Assembly: GCF_013116825.1 (NCBI RefSeq)
Contig: NZ_JABFNS010000071.1
Span: 1-45,471, forward strand
Origin: Myxococcus xanthus
Lineage (GTDB): Bacteria > Myxococcota > Myxococcia > Myxococcales > Myxococcaceae
Length of the DNA: 45,471 nt
Direction: 5' to 3'
The translations under genes and the position numbers were made by a program. Each line of letters starts with the position of its first letter. Position 1 is the stretch's first letter. Below the pieces are notes generated by a model that worked only from the letters and a program-made list of their open reading frames with translations, did no database searches and had not been told where the DNA came from. Positions 36,891-45,120 of the stretch are shown piece after piece.

Positions 36891-37675
36891 CGCTTCACTC
36901 CTTCGGTCGTCAACACCATCGCATATTTGAGGGTGTCGGCGTCGTCCAGGAGTGCGAGGAAGCGTTCACAGAAGGCGTCATAGGGGCCGGCGCCCCCGAA
37001 GAAGGGCTCGGCGAGCGGGCGCAGCGTCCGGAAGCGGATGACCCAGTCCTCGCGGAGCCGCGCGTCCACCGCGCCCGCCGCCACGTAGAACGGGGAGATG
37101 TGGACGCGCACATCCACCAGCCCGGCCTTGCGGAACAGGTGGAACAGCTTGCGGCCCGCGTGCAGGTCGAAGCGCGCCGCGCGCAGGGCGGCGAGCAGCT
37201 TCTGGCTCTCCTCCTGGAGGTCCTCCGGAAAGGGCCAGTTCCACAGCCCCACCCCGTCGATGTCCGCCACCACCACGCGCCCACCGGGGCGGACGACGCG
37301 CACCAGCTCCGCCAGCGCGGGGCCCGGCTCTCCCAGGTACTCGAAGACGTACTGGCACCAGACGTAGTCGAAGTGGTCGGCGGGCAGATGTGTCTCCGGT
37401 AGCGCGCCCTGACGCAGCTCCACATTGGGCCTGCCCGCCAGCAGTCCCCGGGCCGCCGCCAGGTGTGCGGCCTGCGGCTCGAGCCCCACCACGCGGCCAT
37501 GTGGCCCCACCACGTCCAGCATCTCCGAGGTGATGACGCCGGGACCACAGCCCACATCCAGTGCGGCGTCCCCGGGCTTCAGCCCGGTGAGCCTCAGCCG
37601 CTCCGCGTAGGAGGTGGCGCTCGCCTGCGCTTGCAGGCGGTGCACCTCCTGGGCCGACTCCATCAGGTAGGTCAT
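36887..37675 (-). CDS. SAM-dependent class I methyltransferase
   Basis: The 262-residue protein has a complete Rossmann methyltransferase core. Motif I is ALDVGCGPGVITSEML near residue 40, followed by an acidic post-I (VVGLEP), motif II/III FDYVWCQYVFEYLGEPGPALAELVRVVRPGGRVVVADID, and a C-terminal cap. The acceptor substrate is unknown. The ATG overlaps the end of the PilZ/acyltransferase-like gene as ATGA, and its stop overlaps the kinase start as TTGA. All three proteins should thus be made from one coupled message, which suggests the methyltransferase acts in the same signalling route. Confidence 0.92.
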   Translation of the reverse strand: MTYLMESAQEVHRLQAQASATSYAERLRLTGLKPGDAALDVGCGPGVITSEMLDVVGPHGRVVGLEPQAAHLAAARGLLAGRPNVELRQGALPETHLPADHFDYVWCQYVFEYLGEPGPALAELVRVVRPGGRVVVADIDGVGLWNWPFPEDLQEESQKLLAALRAARFDLHAGRKLFHLFRKAGLVDVRVHISPFYVAAGAVDARLREDWVIRFRTLRPLAEPFFGGAGPYDAFCERFLALLDDADTLKYAMVLTTEGVKR

Positions 37676-40086
37676 GCCGCGATGTCCTTGTCATCCACCC
37701 GGCTCCCACCCCGGCCATGGGCCGCCAGCCGCTCGAAGACGGCGAGCAGGTAGGCATTCCAGTCACGCACGAGCCGGCGGTGGGCCGTGAACTCCATCAC
37801 CTTGCCCAGGTTGTGGAAACCCAGTGCCTCCAAGGCGGGCAGGTCCGCGTCCGAGGCCAGGCACTCCGCAGTGGACCGGCCGCGCCGGGCCGAGTTCGCC
37901 ACCGCGTGGGTCACCAGCGCCTGGCGCACGGCATCCGCCTCCCGCGCGTCCGGCTCCACCATGACGAGCGAGAAGGCGTTGTACCACTCCGCCCAGAAGA
38001 GACCGGGCGATGAGTCCTCCATGAGGACGAACCCCTGGGGCCCGTCCTTGCCCTCGACCATGGCGATGCTGCGCGAGCGCCGCAGCCGCGCGTCCGAGTA
38101 GCGCCCGCCCAGCGTCCCCATGGTCATCTCGCCCTCCACCAGGTCCGAGCTGCGCAGCCGCACCACGTCCTGCGTCTCCCGCAGGTGCTGCTCCAGCCAG
38201 CGCAGGTCGGCCGTCTCCGCGGGGCGCACGCGCAGGTCGCTCCGAGGCGGCGGCAACGCGGCGTCCACGGGGAGCCGGCACGGCGTGAAGGCATGCAGGC
38301 AGCTCAGGCCCGGGCGCTCCAACCGGCTGGCGATGGCGCCGTAGATTCGCGACGTCCACCGGTTGCGGCAGCGCCACAGCGCGCGGAGGTACTCCACGTC
38401 GTCCAGGCTCTCCGCGTAGTCGGCCGCGAGCGCCACCAGCTCCTGGGAGATGGATTCGTGCCGGTGGTAGCCCGGCCGCACCACCAGGTGCTGCGACAGC
38501 CAGGTGCGCGAGTAGATGCGCAGCCCGGAGATGTGGCCGTAGAGCCGGCCCTCGCGCTGATAGACGATGGCCTTGGACAGGCCGTGGATGCCGTTGCCCA
38601 GCCGCTGGTGCGCGTCCACCAGCGGCTCGGGCGTCGCCGTCTCGTGGAAGGGGTAGTCGGGAAAGCGGACGTCCGCGGAGCGGAACAAGTCCCACACGTC
38701 GGAGAAGGGCAGCTCGGACGCATCACGCGCATCCGGACACCGCGCCTTGATGAAGGCGTCCAGGATGGCGGCGCGGGCCTCCGGCGCCAGCTCCAGGATG
38801 CGCAGGCCGCAGCGGCGCGGGCGGCTCATGCTGGCGCCCTCCTCCGTCACCGTGAGCTGCCCGGTGTCCTGTACCTGGGCGCGGCAGCGCGAGCGCGTGC
38901 CGTCTGGCAACTGCAGCATCACGTCGTCCAGCACCAGCCCCGGCGGGAAGGCCTCCCGGCCCGCGTCGAAGGGGAAGGCGAAGCCGCCGGTGTGCAGGTC
39001 CAGCAGCGGGCGGACGATGGCCTCCCCCGTCAGCGGCGAATTGAAGGACACCGCGAAGGGCCGCTCCGCGGAGGAGCGGAAGCGCAGGCTGTTGCGGCGG
39101 TGGTGCAGGCTCAGCGTGCGCGGCAGGGCCACCTCCACCTGGTTCGGCTCCGAGGCCAGCACCGCCGTGGTGCCCACATGGCACACGCCGCCGAAGTCCA
39201 GGCACAGCCGCACCACGTCTCCTGGATGGAAGAGCGTGCCCGGCTGCGACTGCTCGCGCAGCACCAGGCGGGACTCCTCCGGCAGCACCTCCGCGCGGGA
39301 GAAGTCCACCAACCGGTTGCCTTCGTGCGTGCGCAGCCCGAAGCCCACCCCCGCGCGCACGGCGCGGCGCAGCAGACCGCGGATGCGCACCGAGTCGTTG
39401 AGCAGCGGCGCGGCGGACGAGCGCGCGTGCTCCACGGGGCGCTCCAGCGACACCCCCAGGTGGAAGCCCTGGCCTTCGTGCGCGCGCAGCGGGCGCACCA
39501 TGCGCACCGTGGCATGACCGGCGCGCAGCACCAACGTGTCGCCGCGCAGCACCTGGAGCCCTTCCAGCCCCGTGCCCGGCGTGAGCCGCTCGATGCGCAC
39601 GCTGGACTCCAGGCGCAGGCCCAGGCCTCCCGTGGCCACGTCGAGAAGCCGCGCGCGGAACGTCGTGCCATCCGCCGTGAAGCAGGCCTCCAGGACGCCG
39701 TGCGGCTCGCGGCGCTCGGACTCGCGCAGCTCCAGCAACTCCTGGACGGCGCGGCGCAGCGCCGGGCTGGGATCATCCTCCAGCGTGAAGAACATATGCC
39801 CCGCGGCGGCCACGTCCACCAGGCTGTGGTGGGCCTGCGCATTGTCCCTGGGGCAGAGCACCGCGCGGATGGAGCGCGGGGTGTAGCGCTCCAGATCCTT
39901 CAACAACCGGGGAAAGATGTCCGGATGCGTCAACACCAACGCGGGAACGGTTTTCGTGAGGAATTCGACCGCCTCCTGCCGGTTGGAGGCCTCGAGCACT
40001 TCGTAGCCATCCAGCAAGGCGCGGAGCCGTCCACGACGCTCCGCCTCCGGATGCACGACCAGCACTGCGCGCGTCGTCACGGTCAT
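37672..40086 (-). CDS. Pseudo-receiver, PilZ-like and acyltransferase-like fusion protein
   Basis: The 804-residue protein has an unusual order. Residues 1-120 are receiver-like (VLVVHPEAERRGRLRALL), but the acidic pair and phospho-Asp positions are altered (VVHPE, LTHPD) and the Lys is lost, so it is probably a pseudo-receiver. A first PilZ-like domain follows (LLDVATGGLGLRLE), then a second near residues 330-430 (RRNSLRF, then LLDLHTGGFAF). Both miss the Ser of the D/NxSxxG motif. The C-terminal part (about 450-790) resembles GNAT acyltransferase folds without a clear acetyl-CoA loop. It starts with ATG after GGAGGAGG. Function is not known. The domain types suggest a link between phosphorelay input and c-di-GMP. 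Confidence 0.8.
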   Translation of the reverse strand: MTVTTRAVLVVHPEAERRGRLRALLDGYEVLEASNRQEAVEFLTKTVPALVLTHPDIFPRLLKDLERYTPRSIRAVLCPRDNAQAHHSLVDVAAAGHMFFTLEDDPSPALRRAVQELLELRESERREPHGVLEACFTADGTTFRARLLDVATGGLGLRLESSVRIERLTPGTGLEGLQVLRGDTLVLRAGHATVRMVRPLRAHEGQGFHLGVSLERPVEHARSSAAPLLNDSVRIRGLLRRAVRAGVGFGLRTHEGNRLVDFSRAEVLPEESRLVLREQSQPGTLFHPGDVVRLCLDFGGVCHVGTTAVLASEPNQVEVALPRTLSLHHRRNSLRFRSSAERPFAVSFNSPLTGEAIVRPLLDLHTGGFAFPFDAGREAFPPGLVLDDVMLQLPDGTRSRCRAQVQDTGQLTVTEEGASMSRPRRCGLRILELAPEARAAILDAFIKARCPDARDASELPFSDVWDLFRSADVRFPDYPFHETATPEPLVDAHQRLGNGIHGLSKAIVYQREGRLYGHISGLRIYSRTWLSQHLVVRPGYHRHESISQELVALAADYAESLDDVEYLRALWRCRNRWTSRIYGAIASRLERPGLSCLHAFTPCRLPVDAALPPPRSDLRVRPAETADLRWLEQHLRETQDVVRLRSSDLVEGEMTMGTLGGRYSDARLRRSRSIAMVEGKDGPQGFVLMEDSSPGLFWAEWYNAFSLVMVEPDAREADAVRQALVTHAVANSARRGRSTAECLASDADLPALEALGFHNLGKVMEFTAHRRLVRDWNAYLLAVFERLAAHGRGGSRVDDKDIAA

Positions 40087-40440
40087 ATGTCCTCCTCCAC
40101 CGGGTCAGAGCCGCCTGCCCCCGGATGAACCACTTCACGGGTCGGAATGTGACCGCCAGCCTCCACCGCCCCGCCGGACCTTCCGACGGCGACCCCTCAC
40201 ATTCCCCCCGTGGTTCGAAGTTCCCAGATGCAATGGCCGAACCGCATGCGCGGCGTCCGGCCCGGCTCGCCATCTTACCGGACCTCATGGGGAAGGGAGT
40301 GCCCCAGCATGAGGACAGGGCGGATGTTGGAAAAGGGCCGCCCGCTTGATTCGCGGCCTCCCGGGCATCAGCGAAGTGGGGCAAACCGCACCCTGGCCGG
40401 CACTTCAAGTCCCGGTTAAAGGTGGGACTCGGGAGGTGCC
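40087..40440. other. Intergenic region between the PilZ-type fusion gene and nadA
   Basis: The 354 bases lie between divergent genes. They contain the GGAGGAGG site of the signalling operon and a hairpin next to the nadA start site. No promoter pair is convincing by eye. I found no riboswitch-like architecture and no tRNA, although one GGTTCGAA occurs. Confidence 0.45.
40408..40429 (+). promoter_or_regulatory. Hairpin directly before the nadA ribosome binding site
   Basis: AGTCCC and GGGACT form a 6-bp stem with a 10-base loop (GGTTAAAGGT). It ends just before the GGGAGG of nadA, so it could affect ribosome access. There is no evidence for a ligand or regulator. Confidence 0.3.
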
Positions 40441-41373
40441 ATGCGCGCCGAAGTCGACTACGCGAAGGAAATCCAGGAGTTCAAGCGTTCCATGAACGCA
40501 GTCATCCTGGCGCACTATTACCAGGAGAGCGAAGTTCAGGACCTCGCGGACTTCGTGGGAGACAGCCTGGCGCTGGCGCAAGCCGCGGCCAGCACGAAGG
40601 CAGACGTCATCGTCTTCTGTGGCGTCCATTTCATGGCGGAGACGGCGAAGATCCTCAATCCGTCCCGGCAGGTGCTGTTGCCGGACCTCAAGGCCGGCTG
40701 TTCGCTGTCGGACCGGTGCCCGCCGGGAGCCTTCAAGGCGTTCAAGGACAAACACCCGAACGCCTTCGTCGTGAGCTACGTCAACAGCTCCGCCGCGGTG
40801 AAGGCCATGAGCGACGTCATCTGCACGTCGTCCAACGCGGTGAAAATCGTGAACCAGGTGCCGAAGGACCGGCAGATTCTCTTCGCGCCGGACCAGCACC
40901 TGGGCCGCTACGTGATGAAACAGACGGGCCGCGACATGGTGCTGTGGCCGGGCAGCTGCATCGTCCACGAAATCTTCAGCGAGAAGAAACTGGTGCAGCT
41001 GAAGGTGGAGTACCCGGAGGCGGAAGTGGTGGCCCACCCCGAGTGTGAGCAGGCGGTGCTGCGCCACGCGGACTTCATCGGCTCCACCAAGGCGATTCTG
41101 GATTACGCGGTGCGTAGTCCGAAGCAGCAGTTCATCGTGGTGACGGAGGCGGGCATCATCCACCAGATGAAGCGGGCCGCGCCGAACAAGACGTTCATTC
41201 CCGCGCCGCCGGACAACGGCTGCGCGTGCAATGAGTGCCCGTACATGCGGCTGAACACGCTGGAGAAGCTCTGGCGGTGCATGAAGGAGCGCACGCCCGA
41301 GCTGACCATGCCCGAAGACCTGCGCGAGGGTGCTCGCGCGCCGCTGCAACGCATGCTGGACTGGTCTCAGTAG
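40441..41373 (+). CDS. nadA: Quinolinate synthase NadA
   Basis: NadA (310 residues) condenses iminoaspartate with dihydroxyacetone phosphate to quinolinate in NAD synthesis, using a [4Fe-4S] cluster. The three Cys regions are present: Cys87 in [11 protein letters not shown], Cys173 in [10 protein letters not shown], and Cys261/Cys263/Cys266 in [12 protein letters not shown]. Other conserved blocks include [35 protein letters not shown] and HPECEQAV. The ATG follows a GGGAGG site, and the length is that of the short NadA type. No nadB or nadC is nearby. The next gene is a small zinc-ribbon protein on the same strand. Confidence 0.97.
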   Translation: MRAEVDYAKEIQEFKRSMNAVILAHYYQESEVQDLADFVGDSLALAQAAASTKADVIVFCGVHFMAETAKILNPSRQVLLPDLKAGCSLSDRCPPGAFKAFKDKHPNAFVVSYVNSSAAVKAMSDVICTSSNAVKIVNQVPKDRQILFAPDQHLGRYVMKQTGRDMVLWPGSCIVHEIFSEKKLVQLKVEYPEAEVVAHPECEQAVLRHADFIGSTKAILDYAVRSPKQQFIVVTEAGIIHQMKRAAPNKTFIPAPPDNGCACNECPYMRLNTLEKLWRCMKERTPELTMPEDLREGARAPLQRMLDWSQ

Positions 41374-41451
41374 TCTGCGGATGAACGGCAGCAGCGGACA
41401 TTTGCCAACTCGCGTCTTGCACCCCGCGAAGCACAATGCGATGGAGCCACC

Positions 41452-42051
41452 GTGGCCTTCCGATTCCTCGCAGTCCCCGCGCACCGACTGGTGAACTTCC
41501 CCCAGACGTTGCCGGACGATGAGCGCCTCGAGCCGGAGCTGCCTCCGGTCCATGAGGCGGTGGAGCGCGCGCTCACCGGCGCTGAATTCCGAGACATGCG
41601 AGCCAAGGACAGGCTGCGCACCCTCCTACAGGGGGACCGCCCCCCGTCGCTGGGCGCGCCCGCGGCGGGCTTCGGCCCGTCCGCCATCTTCGCGCATCCC
41701 CCCCAGGACCTCCCGGCGCTGCTGCGGCTGGCGGACGAACTGGAGAACCTGGCGCGCCGCGAAGCGGGTGAGCGCGCCCTGGTCTGGAAGTGCGGAGATT
41801 GTGGCGCCCGGTACGCGGTGCCGGTGGCCCTGGTGCGCCAGGTGTCCATCCGCTGCGAGCGCTGCGGCACGCCGGTGGAGCTGGCGGCCACGCGCAGCCT
41901 GGGTGAGGAGTCCCTCATCGACCCGTTCCTGGGCGCGGTGAATCACAGCCGCCGGGAGCTGGCAGCCTTCTTCCGCGAGGCCATGGCCCGCGGCTGGCCG
42001 GTGCTGGTGGCCGAGGACAAGCGCGTGCCACGCACGCTGCCCTCGGCCTGA
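41452..42051 (+). CDS. Hypothetical protein with a zinc ribbon
   Basis: The 199-residue product has a zinc ribbon at about residues 121-143 (WKCGDCGARYAVP, then IRCERCGTPVEL), four Cys in C-x2-C pairs, in the middle of an otherwise helical protein. Upstream lie a Pro-rich patch and a helix (LPALLRLADELENLARREAGERAL), and downstream a helix-rich tail with FFREAMARGWPVLVAEDKRVP. I do not recognise the family. The start is GTG, preceded by GGAG. It lies 78 bases after nadA and 60 bases before the methyltransferase gene on the same strand. Confidence 0.82.
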   Translation: MAFRFLAVPAHRLVNFPQTLPDDERLEPELPPVHEAVERALTGAEFRDMRAKDRLRTLLQGDRPPSLGAPAAGFGPSAIFAHPPQDLPALLRLADELENLARREAGERALVWKCGDCGARYAVPVALVRQVSIRCERCGTPVELAATRSLGEESLIDPFLGAVNHSRRELAAFFREAMARGWPVLVAEDKRVPRTLPSA

Positions 42052-42111
42052 CGGCGTCCGGCGGAAAACGGGTTCTCGCGCCGCACGGGGGACGGTAGCC
42101 TTGCCAGCCCC

Positions 42112-42924
42112 ATGCGGCGCGCGCTCGTTCCCCTCCTGCGATGTCCCCGGTGCCGGCGTGGCGCCCTCCAACCGGAGGTAGACACCCCGGTGCTCTTCTT
42201 CGGCCCGCTGCGCTGCCAGGCGTGCGGCGCCAGCCACCCGGTGGCCGAGGGCGTCGCCGACCTGGTGGTGGAGCCCGCCGCGTCCGGCCCGCTGCAGCGA
42301 GGCATGGAGCAGCGCTGGGTGGCGCGCTCCTATGAGCGCTACATGCGCCCCGTGCTCCAGCGCGCCCTCACCCGCCAGCCGCTGGATGGCGACAGCGAGT
42401 TCGTCCTCTACCGCAGCCTCCTGGGCAAACCCGAAGGCACCGTGTTGGACGTGGGCTGCGGCACGGGGCTGCTCGCGCGGCGGCTGGCCCATGAGCCCGA
42501 CGCGCCGCCCGTGGCCGCGCTCGACGTGTCCCGCGCCATGCTGGAAGAGGGCGTGGCCCAGGTGCGCGAGGCCGGCGTCGCCGTGGACTTCCTGCGCGCC
42601 GAAGCCCCCTACCTCCCCTTCCACGACGGTGTGCTGGGCGCGGTGTTGATGAGTGACGCGCTGCCCTTCGTCGCGGACCTGTCCCGGATGATGATGGAGG
42701 TCCACCGCGTGCTGCGCCCCGGAGGCCGCTGGGTGGCCAGCACCTACGCTTCACCGGGCGCGCCGCGGGCGCTGCTCCACCGCGGCGTGGGCCTGCATCC
42801 ACGCGGGGAGGCCGAATTGCGCCGGGAGGCCGCGGCGGCGGGCTTCGTGCGCTTCGAGCGCGTGTCCCTGCCGTCGCTGTTGGTGGTGAAGGCGGAGAAG
42901 GGCTCCGCCCAGACGCCTAGATGA
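42112..42924 (+). CDS. Methyltransferase with an N-terminal zinc ribbon
   Basis: This 270-residue protein has an N-terminal Trm112-like zinc ribbon (LRCPRCRRGALQPE, then LRCQACGASHPVAEGVADLVVE). It is followed by a class I SAM-methyltransferase: motif I VLDVGCGTGLLARRLA near residue 110, acidic post-I VAALDVSRAMLEEG, and HRVLRPGGRWVASTYASPG. The ribbon-MT fusion is seen in many bacterial ubiquinone/RNA-type methyltransferases, but the substrate here is unclear. Its end overlaps the convergent metallothionein-like gene by 8 bases. Confidence 0.9.
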   Translation: MRRALVPLLRCPRCRRGALQPEVDTPVLFFGPLRCQACGASHPVAEGVADLVVEPAASGPLQRGMEQRWVARSYERYMRPVLQRALTRQPLDGDSEFVLYRSLLGKPEGTVLDVGCGTGLLARRLAHEPDAPPVAALDVSRAMLEEGVAQVREAGVAVDFLRAEAPYLPFHDGVLGAVLMSDALPFVADLSRMMMEVHRVLRPGGRWVASTYASPGAPRALLHRGVGLHPRGEAELRREAAAAGFVRFERVSLPSLLVVKAEKGSAQTPR

Positions 42925-43285
42925 AGATGCCCGCGGACGCGTCGTAGCGCGCCTCGTCAAGCTGCAGGTTCGCGGGCTGGCCGCGCAGCGCGTCCATCAC
43001 CTGGCGCTTGGGCTTCTTGCACTTGCTGCAGTCGCACGAGCCCTTCTTGCACGTGCAGTCCGCCTTGCTGCCGCACTGGCACTTGGCGGCCATGAGCGAG
43101 TCCAGCACATCCAACGGGCGCTCCACGCCGCGGGTGGAGGGCTCGACAGCCTTCGGCGTGGCCTCGGTGGCCTTCGCCTCCGGGGCCGGACGCCGGTGGG
43201 CCTCGCAGGCCTCCGCCGCGCCCGGTGCCAGGAGCAGGCCGCTCGCCATCAGCCCGCCGGCCACCCACATTCCGATGCGCGTCAT
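42917..43285 (-). CDS. Exported metallothionein-like CXC-rich protein
   Basis: The 122-residue protein has a signal peptide (MWVAGGLMASGLLLAPGAAEA). A low-complexity Ala/Pro/Glu region follows. Residues 69-89 then hold seven Cys in CXC-like order (CQCGSKADCTCKKGSCDCS, then C89), with Lys in between, as in metallothioneins. The tail (LDEARYDASAGIFI) is unrelated. I infer a secreted or periplasmic metal- or thiol-binding role, since cytoplasmic metallothioneins usually lack signals. The ATG follows GAGGAG. It converges with the zinc-ribbon methyltransferase gene and overlaps it by 8 bases. Confidence 0.85.
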   Translation of the reverse strand: MTRIGMWVAGGLMASGLLLAPGAAEACEAHRRPAPEAKATEATPKAVEPSTRGVERPLDVLDSLMAAKCQCGSKADCTCKKGSCDCSKCKKPKRQVMDALRGQPANLQLDEARYDASAGIFI

Positions 43286-43459
43286 GTTGCTCTCCTCGGG
43301 GCACTCCAGGCGCCCCTGCTCAAACGGCGCCTATACCGCAGCCCTCCCCGACTGCCAAGGCCGACAGCCATACCTTTGTCTACCTGGAAAACAGGCGCTG
43401 GCCGGGTAGCAAGGACGGCTCGCCGTGCAGGAAGGCGCCGCGTACAGTCCGCGCCGTCC

Positions 43460-45028
43460 GTGACGCCCCGACACTCCCGCCTCGTCCATGCCGCCGCGCT
43501 CGTCCTGGGCGTGCTCCCCCTGTGGATGTCGCGCCACCTGCCCCTGGTGGACCTTCCCCAGCACCTGTACCTCATCTCCGTCCTGCACCGGCTGGACGAC
43601 CCCACCACGCTGTACCCGCAGCTGTTCGCCGCGCGTCACGCGCTGACGCCGTACCTGGGCTACTACTACCTGGTCAGCGGCCTCAACTGGCTGCTGCCGC
43701 TGGAGATGGCCAACCGCGTCTTCCTCTCCGCCTACGTGGTGGGCCTGCCGCTCAGCCTCGGCTTCCTGCTGCGCAGCCTGGGCCGGCCCACCTGGCCCGC
43801 CCTGCTGGCGCTGCCCTTCGCCTACGGCGACAGCTTCAACTGGGGCTTCATCAACTACTGCGCCGCGCTGCCGCTGACGCTGCTGTGCTGCGGCCTCTTC
43901 GTGCGGACGCTGGAGGACACGCCTCGCCGCCGGACGTGGGGCCTGGGGTTGGCGGTGTGCCTGGTGGCGGTGCTCCTCTTCCACGTGCAGGCCTTCGGGT
44001 TCCTCGCCTTCGGGCTGCCCTGGCTGCTGCTCACCACGCGCGTGCCCGAGGACGCACAGGCCCGTGGGCTCGCCGCGCGGCTGCGGCCTCGCGTGCCCGC
44101 GCTGCTGGGGGTGGTGCCCGGCGTGGCGCTGTTCCTCGGCTGGGTGGTGCTCCGCTTCGGCGAGCCCGCGGACATCCAGCCCGGGGTGCCCTGGAAGGCG
44201 TGGGGGCCCACGTTCTCTCCACAGAACCTGGCGTGGAAGGGCTTCGAGCAGAACCGCGCCGAGTTCTTCCAGGTGCTCGCCAACACCTTCCGGGACGGCT
44301 CGGACCGGTGGGCCCTGTACGCCGTGGGCGCGGTGGCGGTGGCGGGCTGGGTCGCGGGGCTGCTTCGGCCGGAGCGCTCCGCCACACAGGGCCTGGTGGC
44401 GCGCTCTCGGCTGATGGGGCTGGGCCTGCTGGCCCTGGCCCTCTACTTCCTGCTGCCCTTCGACATCCGCGGCTACGTCTACTACCTCAACACGCGCTAC
44501 GCGCACCTGGCCGCCGCGCTCCTGGTGGCCACCGTCCCGGCGGCCATTCCCGCGTGGCGGAGGCCCCTGCGCGTCGCCGCTCTGGCGTGCGCGGTGGTGC
44601 TGGCCTTCGTCATGGCGCGCGGCTACCGCGCCTTCTCTCGGGAGGCGCAGGCCGAATGGGGGCCGCTGGTGGCCGCCACCGCCCCGCGCCCCCGTGTCAT
44701 GGGGTTGATGTTCGACCCCGGCTCCCGGGTGGTGCGGCAGCCCGTCTTCATCCACAGCGCGGCGGTGCTGGCCCGGGCGCGCGGTGGCGTGCCCAACTTC
44801 ACCTTCGCGTCCACGCCGCACTCGCCGCTGCGCTACACCGGCGAGGAGCCCCCCACCTTCCCCTCCGAGTGGCGGCCGCAGCAGATGGACTACGAGCGGC
44901 AGGGCGTCTGGTACGACCACTTCCTCGTACGCGGTGCGTCACCGTCGCGAGTGTTCGGTCCGCGGCTCCCATCCGAGCTGGCCGTGGTGGCGGAGCCGGG
45001 CAAGAGCGCGCTGGTGCGCCGGCGCTGA
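43460..45028 (+). CDS. Polytopic membrane protein of GT-C-like type
   Basis: The 522-residue protein has about 10-12 transmembrane helices. An N-terminal extracytoplasmic loop carries the motif LPLVDLPQHLYLISVL. This Asp in a short loop after the first helix resembles the metal-dependent catalytic Asp of GT-C fold glycosyltransferases. A large soluble C-terminal part (from about residue 400) contains APRPRVMGLMFDPGSRVVRQPVFIHS. Likely role: transfer of a sugar from a lipid carrier at the outer side of the inner membrane, as inference. The GTG at 43460 is chosen as start. Upstream open frame is discarded because it is antisense to the preceding gene. Confidence 0.8.
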   Translation: MTPRHSRLVHAAALVLGVLPLWMSRHLPLVDLPQHLYLISVLHRLDDPTTLYPQLFAARHALTPYLGYYYLVSGLNWLLPLEMANRVFLSAYVVGLPLSLGFLLRSLGRPTWPALLALPFAYGDSFNWGFINYCAALPLTLLCCGLFVRTLEDTPRRRTWGLGLAVCLVAVLLFHVQAFGFLAFGLPWLLLTTRVPEDAQARGLAARLRPRVPALLGVVPGVALFLGWVVLRFGEPADIQPGVPWKAWGPTFSPQNLAWKGFEQNRAEFFQVLANTFRDGSDRWALYAVGAVAVAGWVAGLLRPERSATQGLVARSRLMGLGLLALALYFLLPFDIRGYVYYLNTRYAHLAAALLVATVPAAIPAWRRPLRVAALACAVVLAFVMARGYRAFSREAQAEWGPLVAATAPRPRVMGLMFDPGSRVVRQPVFIHSAAVLARARGGVPNFTFASTPHSPLRYTGEEPPTFPSEWRPQQMDYERQGVWYDHFLVRGASPSRVFGPRLPSELAVVAEPGKSALVRRR

Positions 45029-45120
45029 GGCCTCCGCCGCTCGCGGCACTGTGACCTGGTGGGCGCAATACCCGCGCGGGGCATGCCCCGGGGCGGGCGC
45101 CGTGCAGTAGAAGGTCCGGT

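Noticed and set aside
38185..40128. Long open frame antisense to the PilZ-type fusion gene
   Set aside because: Shadow frame with the same biased composition; the minus-strand gene has real domains and a good ribosome binding site.
40200..40240. GGTTCGAA, a T-arm-like tRNA motif
   Set aside because: No acceptor, D or anticodon arms can be built around it.
40087..40440. Possible riboswitch before nadA
   Set aside because: Only a single 6-bp hairpin near the start site; no known aptamer architecture seen.
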